In this document: positions 1 through 6,164 of the stretch, piece by piece
Position numbering within the stretch: the stretch's first letter is position 1
How the letters are laid out: every line of letters begins with the position of its first letter
Source: Bacillaceae bacterium UBA7792
Lineage (GTDB): Bacteria; Bacillota; Bacilli; Bacillales; Cytobacillaceae
Assembly: GCA_002480735.1 (NCBI GenBank)
Contig: DLCS01000224.1
Span: 1 to 11,540 of the forward strand
Reading direction: 5' to 3'
Length of the DNA stretch: 11,540 nt
Translations under genes and position numbers: made by a program
The notes under the pieces: model-generated
Database searches by the model: none
What the model saw: only the letters and a program-made list of their open reading frames with translations
Told to the model about the DNA's origin: nothing

Positions 1-710
1 ACTAAATAGCGAAGAGCCAACAAATTAAATTTGGGCTGTACCTTTTCCCCTAGCACAGTAAAGGTTGGAAGTTTTTTAGTTATTGCTGAGCTTGTATTTA
101 TTTCGTTTAATGCTTGAATAGGTCCTACTTTTTTATTCACATTCACACCATAATCAATTGTTTCAGAAACAACCATAACTCCCACGATTAACATAAGCAT
201 AGTTGCTGCTGATGCAACAAGTTTCTTAAAGTTAAGCTTAGAATAAAATCCTACTCTATATCCCACAAATCCTATCATTGCGCCTAATGTATTAGATATT
301 ACGTCCATAATATCAAATGTACCCAAGAAAGTTAAAGATTGCAACACTTCTAAAAATAAAATCACTGATATAAATAATGCTATAAACTTTCTAAAACGCA
401 CTGGATACATCAATGGAATTACTATTCCAAAAGGGATAAAGGCAGCAATGTTTCCAAAATCGTATAACCATGACATAGTTAGTTCTGGAAACCTTAGTGG
501 GATTCCTTCTGGGACAATCATAAATGTATACTGATTATAATCGCTTCTTTGATCTATTCTATTAAACCCCAAGAACATGAAATACAATACTAAAATTGTA
601 TATACAACGGTTCCTATAAGAATATATATACGTAATTTATCCTTCATAACCTCGGAACTATTCGCTAACACTTCATTGCCCTTTAGGATTTCTTCTTGTT
701 CGTTTTTCAC
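1..710 (-). CDS. VanZ-family membrane protein (3' end beyond window)
   Basis: An open frame runs from a GTG at 708-710 to the left edge, giving 236 codons with no stop, so the C-terminus is missing. The start was chosen because GGAG lies 9 nt upstream; an in-frame TTG at 714-716 is too close to that site. After a hydrophilic N-terminus of about 27 residues there is a membrane segment (RIYILIGTVVYTILVLYF), then the VanZ-like core: NIAAFIPFGIVIP, a further hydrophobic helix containing FLEVLQ, then FDIMDVISNTLGAMIGF, and one more membrane segment (near LMLIVGVMVV). A soluble, probably extracytoplasmic, tail follows. VanZ proteins are integral membrane proteins; VanZ of Tn1546 gives low-level teicoplanin resistance by an unclear mechanism. 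The gene lies downstream of the vanR-vanS-carboxypeptidase genes in the same direction, but 370 nt away. Family assignment is solid; a role in glycopeptide response is inferred from context. Confidence 0.85.
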   Translation of the reverse strand, partial: MKNEQEEILKGNEVLANSSEVMKDKLRIYILIGTVVYTILVLYFMFLGFNRIDQRSDYNQYTFMIVPEGIPLRFPELTMSWLYDFGNIAAFIPFGIVIPLMYPVRFRKFIALFISVILFLEVLQSLTFLGTFDIMDVISNTLGAMIGFVGYRVGFYSKLNFKKLVASAATMLMLIVGVMVVSETIDYGVNVNKKVGPIQALNEINTSSAITKKLPTFTVLGEKVQPKFNLLALRYL

Positions 711-1011
711 AATCAAAATCTCCTTTCAAATAATATCACAGACTTTATCTCTTTTATTAGAGTATGACCCCCGGAGATGTGTATTCCACCTATCTTGTCA
801 ACTCAACCTCTTGTCATCAAATAAATCTCATCAACCTACCCGTTATCTAATCTATCCACTCAACCCTACCACTTTTATGGCGATTGATATGCTTCCACGA
901 ACTAAAAAGTAAGAATTTCCTAACATTGGTAACTCCGTTTTAATACCCGCATTTTACTCAATGTCGGTAAATCTTTTATATATGGGTATTTTTAAATTTC
1001 TATTTCTCCTC

Positions 1012-1040
1012 CCTACCGTGTTTTTGGCACTATCGGTAGG
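1012..1040. repeat. 7-bp inverted repeat / stem-loop CCTACCG...CGGTAGG
   Basis: CCTACCG at 1012-1018 is perfectly complementary to CGGTAGG at 1034-1040, with a 15-nt loop. Neither strand has a T-run directly after the stem, so it is not a standard Rho-independent terminator. It could be a leader structure or an operator for the VanZ-family gene, or part of the 3' end of the carboxypeptidase transcript. Its function is unknown. Confidence 0.4.
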
Positions 1041-1055
1041 TGGAAACATATCAAC

Positions 1056-1072
1056 ATCTTAATAAAATCTTA
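1056..1072 (-). promoter_or_regulatory. Possible second VanR-type box (two TAAGAT repeats, 11-bp period)
   Basis: On the minus strand TAAGAT occurs at 1067-1072 and again at 1056-1061, exactly 11 bp apart. This matches the TAAGAA/TAAGAA/TAAGAT pattern with 11-bp period in front of the carboxypeptidase gene. OmpR-family regulators such as VanR bind tandem direct repeats of about this period. The pair lies just after the carboxypeptidase stop and upstream of the VanZ-family gene, but about 345 bp from that start, in AT-rich sequence where such hexamers can arise by chance. Confidence 0.3.
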
Positions 1073-1080
1073 TAAAAAAC

Positions 1081-2058
1081 TTATTGTTTCCCGATACTAT
1101 TGTATACAGCTAATGCATCGGTAATATTATATTGTTCAGAATAGATATCTCCTTTTGCACCAGCTGTAATCAATATATATTCTTGGTGACCCACTTTTGC
1201 AAGACTCGCAAGACACAGACCAGCTTCATCGGTATATCCAGTTTTCCCTCCTAAAATTTCTCCATCAATAATGTTTTGATTGTTGAGTTTTTCAAACATG
1301 GTATTGTTAAAGGTTATCCCTCCAGGGTGCTTATTCGTGGGTTGTGTGGAATGACGAGATGAAGTAAAAATTTCCCTGAAAGTATCATTTTGCAAAGCAT
1401 AGCTTAGAAGAACAGCCAGATCTTTCACTGTTGTGTAGTGGTTTTCATTGTGAAGTCCGGTGGTATTTTCAAAATGAGTGTTGTCCATCCCTAGATCTGC
1501 CGCCTTTTGATTCATCATCGTTACAAAATTTTGCTCCGAACCAGCAATATGATCCGCAAGACCAATACAAGCTTCTGCACCACTTCGAAGCATCACACCG
1601 TATAAAAGATCAATAGCCCTAACCTTCTCACCTGGCTGGAAACCAGCCATAGAAGCATTGGAACTATAAAGACCATTAAAGGTATAATGGGTTAGTTGTA
1701 TTTCTTTCTGCAAATTTGTTAAATTTTCTATTGCAACAATAGCTGTCATCATTTTAGTTAACGAAGCAGGATAGATCTTTTCTTCGCTACTTTTTTGCAT
1801 CAGAATATTTTGATCTTCTAAACGAATTAGGATCGCATTAGTACTGTTTAGTTTATCGAGAGATATAGAAACAGAGGAATCGGGTTCTATATCTGACGAG
1901 GGAATAGGCGTTGTTTTATCGACATATTCTTTCTCAAACTCATGTTGGTTTCCCGGAGTAATAATGAATTTGAAAACAAAAGCAAAAACAACTACTATCA
2001 ATAAAAATATTACAAATTCGCGTATTCCTGACTTTTTCTTTTTTATTTTTCGTACCAT
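1081..2058 (-). CDS. Membrane-anchored serine-type D-Ala-D-Ala carboxypeptidase (VanY-D-like, peptidase S11)
   Basis: This 325-residue protein is predicted to remove the terminal D-Ala from peptidoglycan pentapeptides outside the membrane. A basic N-terminus (RKIKKKKSG) is followed by a hydrophobic segment at about residues 14-34, most likely an uncleaved anchor. The S11 fold is shown by the nucleophile motif S99-L-T-K102 (YPASLTKMMTAIVAIE) and the K272-T273-G274 box (LGGKTGYTDEAG). The usual S-x-N second motif reads S159-G-A here (RSGAEA), so the Asn is replaced by Ala; I do not know how common this is in the family. The ATG has AAGGAGGT 7 nt upstream. It follows vanS by 91 nt, a gap holding a probable VanR box. 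The vanD operon has the same order, vanR-vanS-vanY with a serine-type, penicillin-sensitive VanY, but then continues with vanH, ligase and vanX, none of which is seen here. A housekeeping DacF/PBP5-type enzyme is the alternative. Confidence 0.88.
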   Translation of the reverse strand: MVRKIKKKKSGIREFVIFLLIVVVFAFVFKFIITPGNQHEFEKEYVDKTTPIPSSDIEPDSSVSISLDKLNSTNAILIRLEDQNILMQKSSEEKIYPASLTKMMTAIVAIENLTNLQKEIQLTHYTFNGLYSSNASMAGFQPGEKVRAIDLLYGVMLRSGAEACIGLADHIAGSEQNFVTMMNQKAADLGMDNTHFENTTGLHNENHYTTVKDLAVLLSYALQNDTFREIFTSSRHSTQPTNKHPGGITFNNTMFEKLNNQNIIDGEILGGKTGYTDEAGLCLASLAKVGHQEYILITAGAKGDIYSEQYNITDALAVYNSIGKQ

Positions 2059-2065
2059 AATAAAT

Positions 2066-2073
2066 ACCTCCTT
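2066..2073 (-). promoter_or_regulatory. Strong ribosome binding site of the carboxypeptidase gene
   Basis: AAGGAGGT on the minus strand, 7 nt before the ATG at 2056-2058. It fixes the start, and it indicates efficient independent translation rather than coupling to vanS. Confidence 0.8.
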
Positions 2074-2087
2074 ATTCTGCGTGAAAT

Positions 2088-2154
2088 TATTTAACCACAG
2101 AACAAGAGGTTATGTTGGAATTCAATCTTATGAACTTCTTAAGATTTTCTTAAG
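2088..2154 (-). promoter_or_regulatory. Probable VanR-activated promoter region: three contiguous 11-bp direct repeats
   Basis: Read on the minus strand, three contiguous 11-mers begin in the last codons of vanS: CTTAAGAAAAT (2144-2154), CTTAAGAAGTT (2133-2143) and CATAAGATTGA (2122-2132). The vanS stop codon lies in the first. An 11-bp tandem period is typical of OmpR/PhoB-family binding, placing subunits on one helix face. Downstream is a weak -10-like TAAATA (2088-2093) without a good -35, as expected of an activator-dependent promoter. The simplest reading is that phosphorylated VanR activates the carboxypeptidase gene here. The repeats are plain in the sequence; the regulator assignment is inferred from the neighbouring vanRS. 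Confidence 0.6.
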
Positions 2155-3295
2155 ACGGAAGCTTTACTGTAAATGTAGTATTTTCCGGGTTGCTTTCTAC
2201 AGAAATCGTTCCATCGTGAGCTGTGACAATTTCTTTTGCGATTGCCAAACCTAGCCCTGCTCCACCGGTGTTTGAGGAGCGTGCAGCATCTAATCGGTAA
2301 AATTTTTCAAAAATAGTATCAATCTTTGTCTGTGGAATTGGATTTCCCTGGTTCATAAAAGCTATAACAATATTTTCGTCCTGCTGCCATGCAGAAATAT
2401 CAATGACACTATTTTCATCGCTATAGGCTATGGCATTTTTCAGAATATTATTGAATACACGGGCTAGTTTGTCTGCATCTCCCCACAGAGTGAGTCCGTC
2501 AGGCACATTGACAGATATCTGCTTTCCCTGTGGAGCCAGCATTGGATAGAATTCATCTGCCATTTGCTGGAGCATGAACAGTAAATTGATTTTTTCTTTA
2601 TTCAAAACAATAGTTTGAAGATTGAATCTTGTGATCTCGAAAAACTCATTGATAAGCTGTTCTAATCGATAAGCTTTTTCCAAAGTAATACCGACATATT
2701 TTGATTTCTGTTCAGGAGGCATATCAGGAGCTTCATCCAGAAGACTTAAGTACCCTATAACGGATGTAAGGGGTGTCTTTATATCATGAGCCAAATAAAC
2801 GACCAAATCATTTTTGCGCTGTTCGGCATCAAGTGCAGCTTTTTTTTGCTTTTCCAAGTTGTTTTTTATTTGATTAAGCTTATTTTCCATAAAATCCAAT
2901 TCCGGTGATAATGTAATTTCATCATTGGATTCCTCAACAAGTTTATCCATTCCACTACCTATTTCATCAAAATATTTAGTAAACCACGAAATTGAAAATC
3001 TAAGCAAAATAATTAATAAGATGATGATCACAATAAGTGTAATAAGCTCTTTATTATAAAGAAAAATATACCGATAAATTATTACAGCATCGCTTTCACT
3101 CAAATAAAACTTATTCTTTAAAAATTCTACAATACTCTCTCCAATATTGAAATTGTCTTGAATTACATCACGCAAAAAAATAACAGTTGCGATCGTGGCA
3201 AAAACAATAAGGAGCACTCTAAAAAATACTTTTCTTTTTAATTTTGTATAATCATTGTTTCTCTTATCTCTGTCACTTTTCAATTTTATAACCAA
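2150..3295 (-). CDS. vanS: VanS-type sensor histidine kinase
   Basis: This membrane histidine kinase is expected to sense glycopeptide or cell-wall stress and to control VanR phosphorylation. The start is taken as the TTG at 3293-3295, not the upstream in-frame codon at 3340, because the resulting N-terminus (VIKLK, then NDYTKLKRK) matches VanS of the vanA operon as I remember it, and GGGGG lies just upstream. This gives 381 residues, close to the 384 of VanS-A. Two membrane helices lie at about 22-41 and 84-100, enclosing a short external loop of some 40 residues. Then come a linker with coiled-coil character (about 135-165), the H-box LAHDIKTPL with phosphoacceptor H170, the N-box NNILKNA (282-288) and the glycine-rich GGAGLGLA (344-351). 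It overlaps the end of vanR by 23 nt in another frame, implying translational coupling. All key motifs are intact. The ligand specificity cannot be read from the sequence. Confidence 0.93.
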   Translation of the reverse strand: MVIKLKSDRDKRNNDYTKLKRKVFFRVLLIVFATIATVIFLRDVIQDNFNIGESIVEFLKNKFYLSESDAVIIYRYIFLYNKELITLIVIIILLIILLRFSISWFTKYFDEIGSGMDKLVEESNDEITLSPELDFMENKLNQIKNNLEKQKKAALDAEQRKNDLVVYLAHDIKTPLTSVIGYLSLLDEAPDMPPEQKSKYVGITLEKAYRLEQLINEFFEITRFNLQTIVLNKEKINLLFMLQQMADEFYPMLAPQGKQISVNVPDGLTLWGDADKLARVFNNILKNAIAYSDENSVIDISAWQQDENIVIAFMNQGNPIPQTKIDTIFEKFYRLDAARSSNTGGAGLGLAIAKEIVTAHDGTISVESNPENTTFTVKLPS

Positions 3296-3971
3296 CCCCC
3301 CATACCGTTTTGATATATTTAGGATTTTCCGCGCTATCACCCATTTTTTCTCTTAAATGTCGAATATGAACCATTACCGTATTATTGCTGTTACTAAAAT
3401 ACTTGTCTCCCCATACCTCGCGGAACAATTCTTCAGAACTTACCACTCGTCCTCGATTGGAACAAAGAACCCAAAGAATAGAAAACTCCGTAGGTGTAAG
3501 CGATAACTTTTTCTCATTCAGCGTACATTCACGAGCATCCATGTCTAACACCAAGCCGGAAAAGGCAATCAAGCGTTCTTCCTGTTTTTGCTCTGGAGAA
3601 TTATATTTGGTAAATCTTCGGAGCTGCGCCTTTACACGAGCAACTAATTCCAAAGGACGGAATGGTTTAGTGATATAGTCATCGGCGCCTAATGTCAGCC
3701 CGGTAATCTTATCGATTTCTTCTTCTTTAGCTGTCAGCATAATAATCGGAAAATTATGTTTTTCCCTAATCTTCCGACAGATAGTAAAACCATCAATATC
3801 TGGCAGCATAACATCAAGTATCGCAAGCTCCAACTGTTTCGACTCAACACATCGAAACGCATCTTGACCGTTATAAAATTTGTATACTGTAAAACCTTCA
3901 TTTTTTAGATAAACTTCAATTAGATCTGCTATAGCTTGTTCATCGTCAACAACTAAAATATTGATACTCAT
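3273..3971 (-). CDS. vanR: VanR-type response regulator (OmpR/PhoB family)
   Basis: This 232-residue regulator has an N-terminal receiver domain (about 1-118) and a C-terminal winged-helix DNA-binding domain (about 130-232). Visible receiver residues are the acidic pair D9-D10, phosphoacceptor D53 (LAILDVMLP), T80 (IIMLTAKE) and K102 (DDYITKPFRPLELVARVKAQ). The TKPFRPLEL and RVKAQLRR stretches strongly recall VanR proteins. The winged helix shows LTPTEFSILWVL and the terminal KTVWGVGYKIEK. The ATG at 3969-3971 follows GAAGAAGGG. The gene begins 18 nt after the DUF1413 gene and ends overlapping vanS, so the three probably form one transcript from the promoter at 4280-4308. Its likely target is the run of 11-bp repeats before the carboxypeptidase gene. 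The close VanR resemblance makes glycopeptide-type signalling likely, but the effector genes are not the classical ones. Confidence 0.93.
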   Translation of the reverse strand: MSINILVVDDEQAIADLIEVYLKNEGFTVYKFYNGQDAFRCVESKQLELAILDVMLPDIDGFTICRKIREKHNFPIIMLTAKEEEIDKITGLTLGADDYITKPFRPLELVARVKAQLRRFTKYNSPEQKQEERLIAFSGLVLDMDARECTLNEKKLSLTPTEFSILWVLCSNRGRVVSSEELFREVWGDKYFSNSNNTVMVHIRHLREKMGDSAENPKYIKTVWGVGYKIEK

Positions 3972-3989
3972 AAATTTTATCCCTTCTTC

Positions 3990-4232
3990 CTACTTGCCAA
4001 TTGTCTTTTTATACCTCTGCTGGTTAGATGAGGTCTTTTCAATTGCCTTTATATTACCTTCTATTTTATTTACGTAGTTTAAAAATAAAGTCCCAAGCAG
4101 AAGTCGATCCTTTCTGGGTATTCTATTCCATACATAACCCTTGAACAGGTCCTTAACAAGAAAGGCTTCACCTACATTCAAGTTTTCAGTTTCCTTAATA
4201 GCTTGTTCTAGTAACTCATTAACATCGCCCAT
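3990..4232 (-). CDS. Small DUF1413-family protein, first gene of the vanRS transcript
   Basis: An 80-residue protein with no signal peptide or membrane segment. Its core, GEAFLVKDLFKGYVWNRI followed by RLLLGTLFLNYV, fits the DUF1413 pattern (flexible start, F-x-V/L-K-D-L-F, W, then LG-x-x-F-x-x-x-V). The family is of unknown function and occurs in Firmicutes; some members have been seen near plasmid or mobile genes, so a nucleic-acid-related role is possible but unproven. The C-terminus is basic (NQQRYKKTIGK). The ATG at 4230-4232 has AAGGAGAT 6 nt upstream and a near-consensus promoter further up. It precedes vanR by 18 nt. It is not VanU, the small helix-turn-helix protein that leads vanG operons; no such fold is visible. 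Whether it affects VanRS signalling is open. Confidence 0.75.
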   Translation of the reverse strand: MGDVNELLEQAIKETENLNVGEAFLVKDLFKGYVWNRIPRKDRLLLGTLFLNYVNKIEGNIKAIEKTSSNQQRYKKTIGK

Positions 4233-4251
4233 GTTGTCATCTCCTTATCAA

Positions 4252-4274
4252 TAACAATATCAACAACATTGTTA
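4252..4274. repeat. Perfect 7-bp inverted repeat in the DUF1413-vanRS leader
   Basis: TAACAAT at 4252-4258 and ATTGTTA at 4268-4274 are exact inverted copies separated by 9 bp, lying just downstream of the -10 and before the ribosome site. This placement suits a repressor operator or a small leader hairpin. The sequence does not resemble the 11-bp TAAGAW repeats, so it is unlikely to be a VanR site. AT-rich composition makes chance occurrence possible. Confidence 0.4.
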
Positions 4275-4279
4275 ATAAG

Positions 4280-4308
4280 ATTATATACACACTACTAACT
4301 TTTTTCAA
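4280..4308 (-). promoter_or_regulatory. Near-consensus sigma-A promoter for the DUF1413-vanR-vanS genes
   Basis: On the minus strand, TTGAAA (4303-4308), a 17-bp spacer, then a perfect TATAAT (4280-4285). It lies directly after the hairpin terminator of the protease gene, so the regulatory genes are insulated from upstream transcription. The good hexamers and the lack of TAAGAW repeats suggest mostly constitutive expression of the sensor system, unlike the carboxypeptidase gene. Confidence 0.75.
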
Positions 4309-4310
4309 TT

Positions 4311-4358
4311 ACAAAATAAAAACCGCCAACCAAAAGAATTTATATCCTGATTAACGGT
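4311..4358 (-). terminator. Rho-independent terminator after the protease gene (hairpin copy 1)
   Basis: On the minus strand ACCGTTAATC pairs with GGTTGGCGGT (10 pairs, several G-U), extends inward with one mismatch to a TAAAT loop, and is followed by TTTTTATTTTG. It lies 14 nt past the stop of the DUF2268 gene. The sequence at 4318-4360 is a near copy (39/43 by eye) of that at 6124-6166. Confidence 0.75.
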
Positions 4359-4360
4359 CA
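4318..4360. repeat. 43-nt direct repeat, copy 1 (other copy at 6124-6166)
   Basis: Aligned by eye with 6124-6166, this stretch is identical at 39 of 43 positions without gaps; the differences all fall in hairpin stem positions. The two copies enclose the MerR regulator and the DUF2268 protease gene, about 1.8 kb apart. Both act as probable terminators. They may be members of a dispersed terminator family, the trace of a duplication, or the edges of an inserted module. Confidence 0.7.
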
Positions 4361-4372
4361 CAAATGAGTTAT

Positions 4373-5269
4373 TTATTTTGTAAATAGTTCGCAATTGTAT
4401 AATATTTCCTTTGTATCAAGTAAGGTAGCTTCTTCTATTCCTACATTATTGACTTTCATAAAGGATTGTACCGCTTGGTAACCCACTGCATAACCAGCAA
4501 ATGGTGATAAGCCAACAGGTTGATAGCCCTGTTCTTTTGCAATAGTGTCACCAAACATATAACTACTAACCTCAGCAAATCCTTTAACATCTAGTGACTC
4601 CTTTATTATCTCTGTTGAATATTCCAAGTCCTCTTTGTCAAAAGAAGTAACCCAAGGTCCTAAAAATTCATCACCATACAGTTCTCTTGCAAAAGACTCT
4701 GCCAACCCCTCTATAATTAAGTAATCACCAACAGTAACGTTCCCATGATCCCAATCAAAATATGAAAAACGGATATTATGATGAAATTCATGTGCAATTA
4801 CAGCAGGTATCTTCGGAATATTATAGGAATTAGGATAAATAGATACTTGAATAAAACCTGGGATTCCACCGAACCCACAATATCCCTTTTGCAATTCGAG
4901 CTTTTTTGGATCAGCTATATACATTCCAAATTTTAACTCATCGGCATTTATTTTCAGATTATTTTTTTGAATAAAATTAACACAGGTCTTCAAAGTGTCA
5001 TAGGCAGTTTGAAGAGCTTGAATTTCTTTTAGCTTCTCTAACGCAATCTTTCCAGTTTCGGTATTTGATATATCAAGGTAACCAAGCATTTTTGTAGCCA
5101 TTATTACGTCGTATCCATTAGGTTGATTTGCCTTTAATGGAACGTTAATGATATTCCACATTTTTTCAAAGGGCTTCATCATTGAATATCGATAGAAGTC
5201 TTCTTTCTCTTCTTCCATACTAAATAATTTTTCATATTGTTTGATTGTATCTTCAATTATTATTTGCAT
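4373..5269 (-). CDS. Putative Zn-dependent protease, DUF2268 family
   Basis: A 298-residue protein with the zincin motif HEFHH at residues 160-164 (VIAHEFHHNIR), which fits the HExxH metal site with E161 as catalytic base. A second acidic motif, EGLAESFA (E187, E191), lies about 23-27 residues later and may supply the third ligand. This arrangement and the PGFIQVSIYP stretch before it match DUF2268 'predicted Zn-dependent protease' proteins. There is no signal peptide or membrane helix, so a cytoplasmic site is expected. The ATG at 5267-5269 was chosen because AAAGGTGG lies at a good distance; an in-frame GTG at 5278 overlaps that site. The start overlaps the end of the MerR-family gene by 17 nt, so the two are co-transcribed and probably translationally coupled. 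The substrate is unknown; protease activity is inferred from the motif. Confidence 0.8.
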   Translation of the reverse strand: MQIIIEDTIKQYEKLFSMEEEKEDFYRYSMMKPFEKMWNIINVPLKANQPNGYDVIMATKMLGYLDISNTETGKIALEKLKEIQALQTAYDTLKTCVNFIQKNNLKINADELKFGMYIADPKKLELQKGYCGFGGIPGFIQVSIYPNSYNIPKIPAVIAHEFHHNIRFSYFDWDHGNVTVGDYLIIEGLAESFARELYGDEFLGPWVTSFDKEDLEYSTEIIKESLDVKGFAEVSSYMFGDTIAKEQGYQPVGLSPFAGYAVGYQAVQSFMKVNNVGIEEATLLDTKEILYNCELFTK

Positions 5270-6029
5270 TGCTACCACCTTTCTTCTTTTGATTTACTGA
5301 AAAAATTTTCATTGCCTCACTCATAAACTTGGCCAATCCTTCACTATACTGATCAATGTTTTGTGTAAAGCGTTCATCTTCAATATAGAGTTGACCTAAT
5401 CCTTGGAAGGCATCAAGAGAATACTTACCAAAATTCTTATTTAAAAAGTCATACCATTCTTTAATCGTTTTTTGTACTTCTTGCGAGTTAGGAGAATAAT
5501 TGCGAAGTTGTACAAGTTTATTGAAAATCACATCCCAATTTTGAGATAAATCTTGTTGTTCATCTATAGCCATGTCTCTTAATTTTGCGCTTATCTCATC
5601 AACAGGTTGATCCCCCCAACGCATGCGAGCCTCTTGTTCATACTGGTTGAGTCTAAAGTTAATACCCTCAAACCTTTCTTCGTTCGACATTTTAATTTCT
5701 CCCATCGTGTGTTTAATCGTTTTATCAATGGTTTCAATCATTTTATCGACTCTATTTCGTTTCTCAATTAACATTTTCCGTTGTAAGATTAACGCTTCCT
5801 GTTGATTAAATGAAGGGCTATTGATAATCGTTTTAATCTCCTTCAAGGAGAAATCAAGCTCTCTGAAAAATAAAATTTGCTGTAATTTTTCAAGATCCTC
5901 TTCAGAATAAAGCCGATAGCCAGAATAGGTGGTTTCTTTTGGAGTTAATAACCCAATCTGATCATAATGATGAAGTGTACGAACACTAACACCAACCAAT
6001 TCAGCTACTTCTTTTACTTTCATACTCAT
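5253..6029 (-). CDS. MerR-family regulator with TipAS-like ligand-binding domain
   Basis: A 258-residue regulator. The N-terminal winged helix-turn-helix (about 1-75) is typical MerR: VKEVAELVGVSVRTLHHYD, then GLLTP, SGYRLYSEEDL and ILFFRELDFSLKEI. A long dimerisation helix follows (about 78-112). The C-terminal part (about 118-245) looks like the TipAS antibiotic-recognition domain, with NQYEQEARMRWGD at about 128-140. TipA and Mta proteins activate their own promoters and linked genes on binding drugs or other ligands. The first ATG (6027-6029) is preferred over the ATG two codons later because AAGGAGGT lies 11 nt upstream. Its own promoter has the 19-bp spacer that MerR proteins act on. 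The overlapping DUF2268 gene is thus the probable regulated output. The C-terminus is hydrophilic (KKKGGSNANNN). The inducer is unknown. Confidence 0.9.
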   Translation of the reverse strand: MSMKVKEVAELVGVSVRTLHHYDQIGLLTPKETTYSGYRLYSEEDLEKLQQILFFRELDFSLKEIKTIINSPSFNQQEALILQRKMLIEKRNRVDKMIETIDKTIKHTMGEIKMSNEERFEGINFRLNQYEQEARMRWGDQPVDEISAKLRDMAIDEQQDLSQNWDVIFNKLVQLRNYSPNSQEVQKTIKEWYDFLNKNFGKYSLDAFQGLGQLYIEDERFTQNIDQYSEGLAKFMSEAMKIFSVNQKKKGGSNANNN

Positions 6030-6056
6030 GCCTTATATGCACCTCCTTCAGTTGTC

Positions 6057-6087
6057 ATTATAAAGTATCACGTAACGTAAGGGTCAA
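6057..6087 (-). promoter_or_regulatory. MerR-type promoter with 19-bp spacer and operator dyad
   Basis: On the minus strand, TTGACC (6082-6087), a 19-bp spacer, then TATAAT (6057-6062). Within the spacer TTACG and CGTGA form an imperfect dyad around TTA. An over-long 19-bp spacer with a central dyad is the hallmark of promoters that MerR-family activators untwist. It lies 27 nt before the MerR-family start codon, so autoregulation of the regulator-protease pair is expected. Confidence 0.8.
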
Positions 6088-6123
6088 TAGTTAAATGAGG
6101 TAATTCAAACCCTGATCTTGCAG

Positions 6124-6164
6124 AAAAACCACCAACCAAGAGAATTTATCTCCTGATTGACGGT
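6124..6164 (-). terminator. Rho-independent terminator after the recombinase genes (hairpin copy 2)
   Basis: On the minus strand ACCGTCAATC pairs with GGTTGGTGGT, and the stem continues with AGGAGA against TCTCTT around a TAAAT loop. That makes about 16 pairs including G-U pairs, followed by TTTTT from the repeat's A-run. It begins 12 nt past the stop of the last recombinase gene and separates the recombinase transcript from the MerR-type promoter. Confidence 0.78.

Larger units (their letters stand above)
711..1080 (-). other. 370-nt intergenic region upstream of the VanZ-family gene
   Basis: No convincing gene was found on either strand. The plus-strand frame at 577-912 overlaps the VanZ gene antisense and has no family resemblance. 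On the minus strand the longest start-to-stop frame noticed is about 24 codons and lacks an obvious ribosome site. The region contains two TAAGAT repeats 11 bp apart near its promoter-distal end and a 7-bp inverted repeat at 1012-1040. A TTGACA hexamer occurs near 797-802 (minus strand), but I see no good -10 at the proper distance, so the VanZ promoter stays unassigned. Confidence 0.5.

Noticed and set aside
577..912. Plus-strand frame of 111 codons across the VanZ start and the gap
   Set aside because: It is antisense to the VanZ coding sequence at its start, has no ribosome site or family resemblance, and its composition looks like non-coding translation.
3990..4232. VanU-like small regulator
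   Set aside because: There is no helix-turn-helix pattern; the F-x-V-K-D-L-F and LG-x-x-F motifs fit DUF1413 instead.
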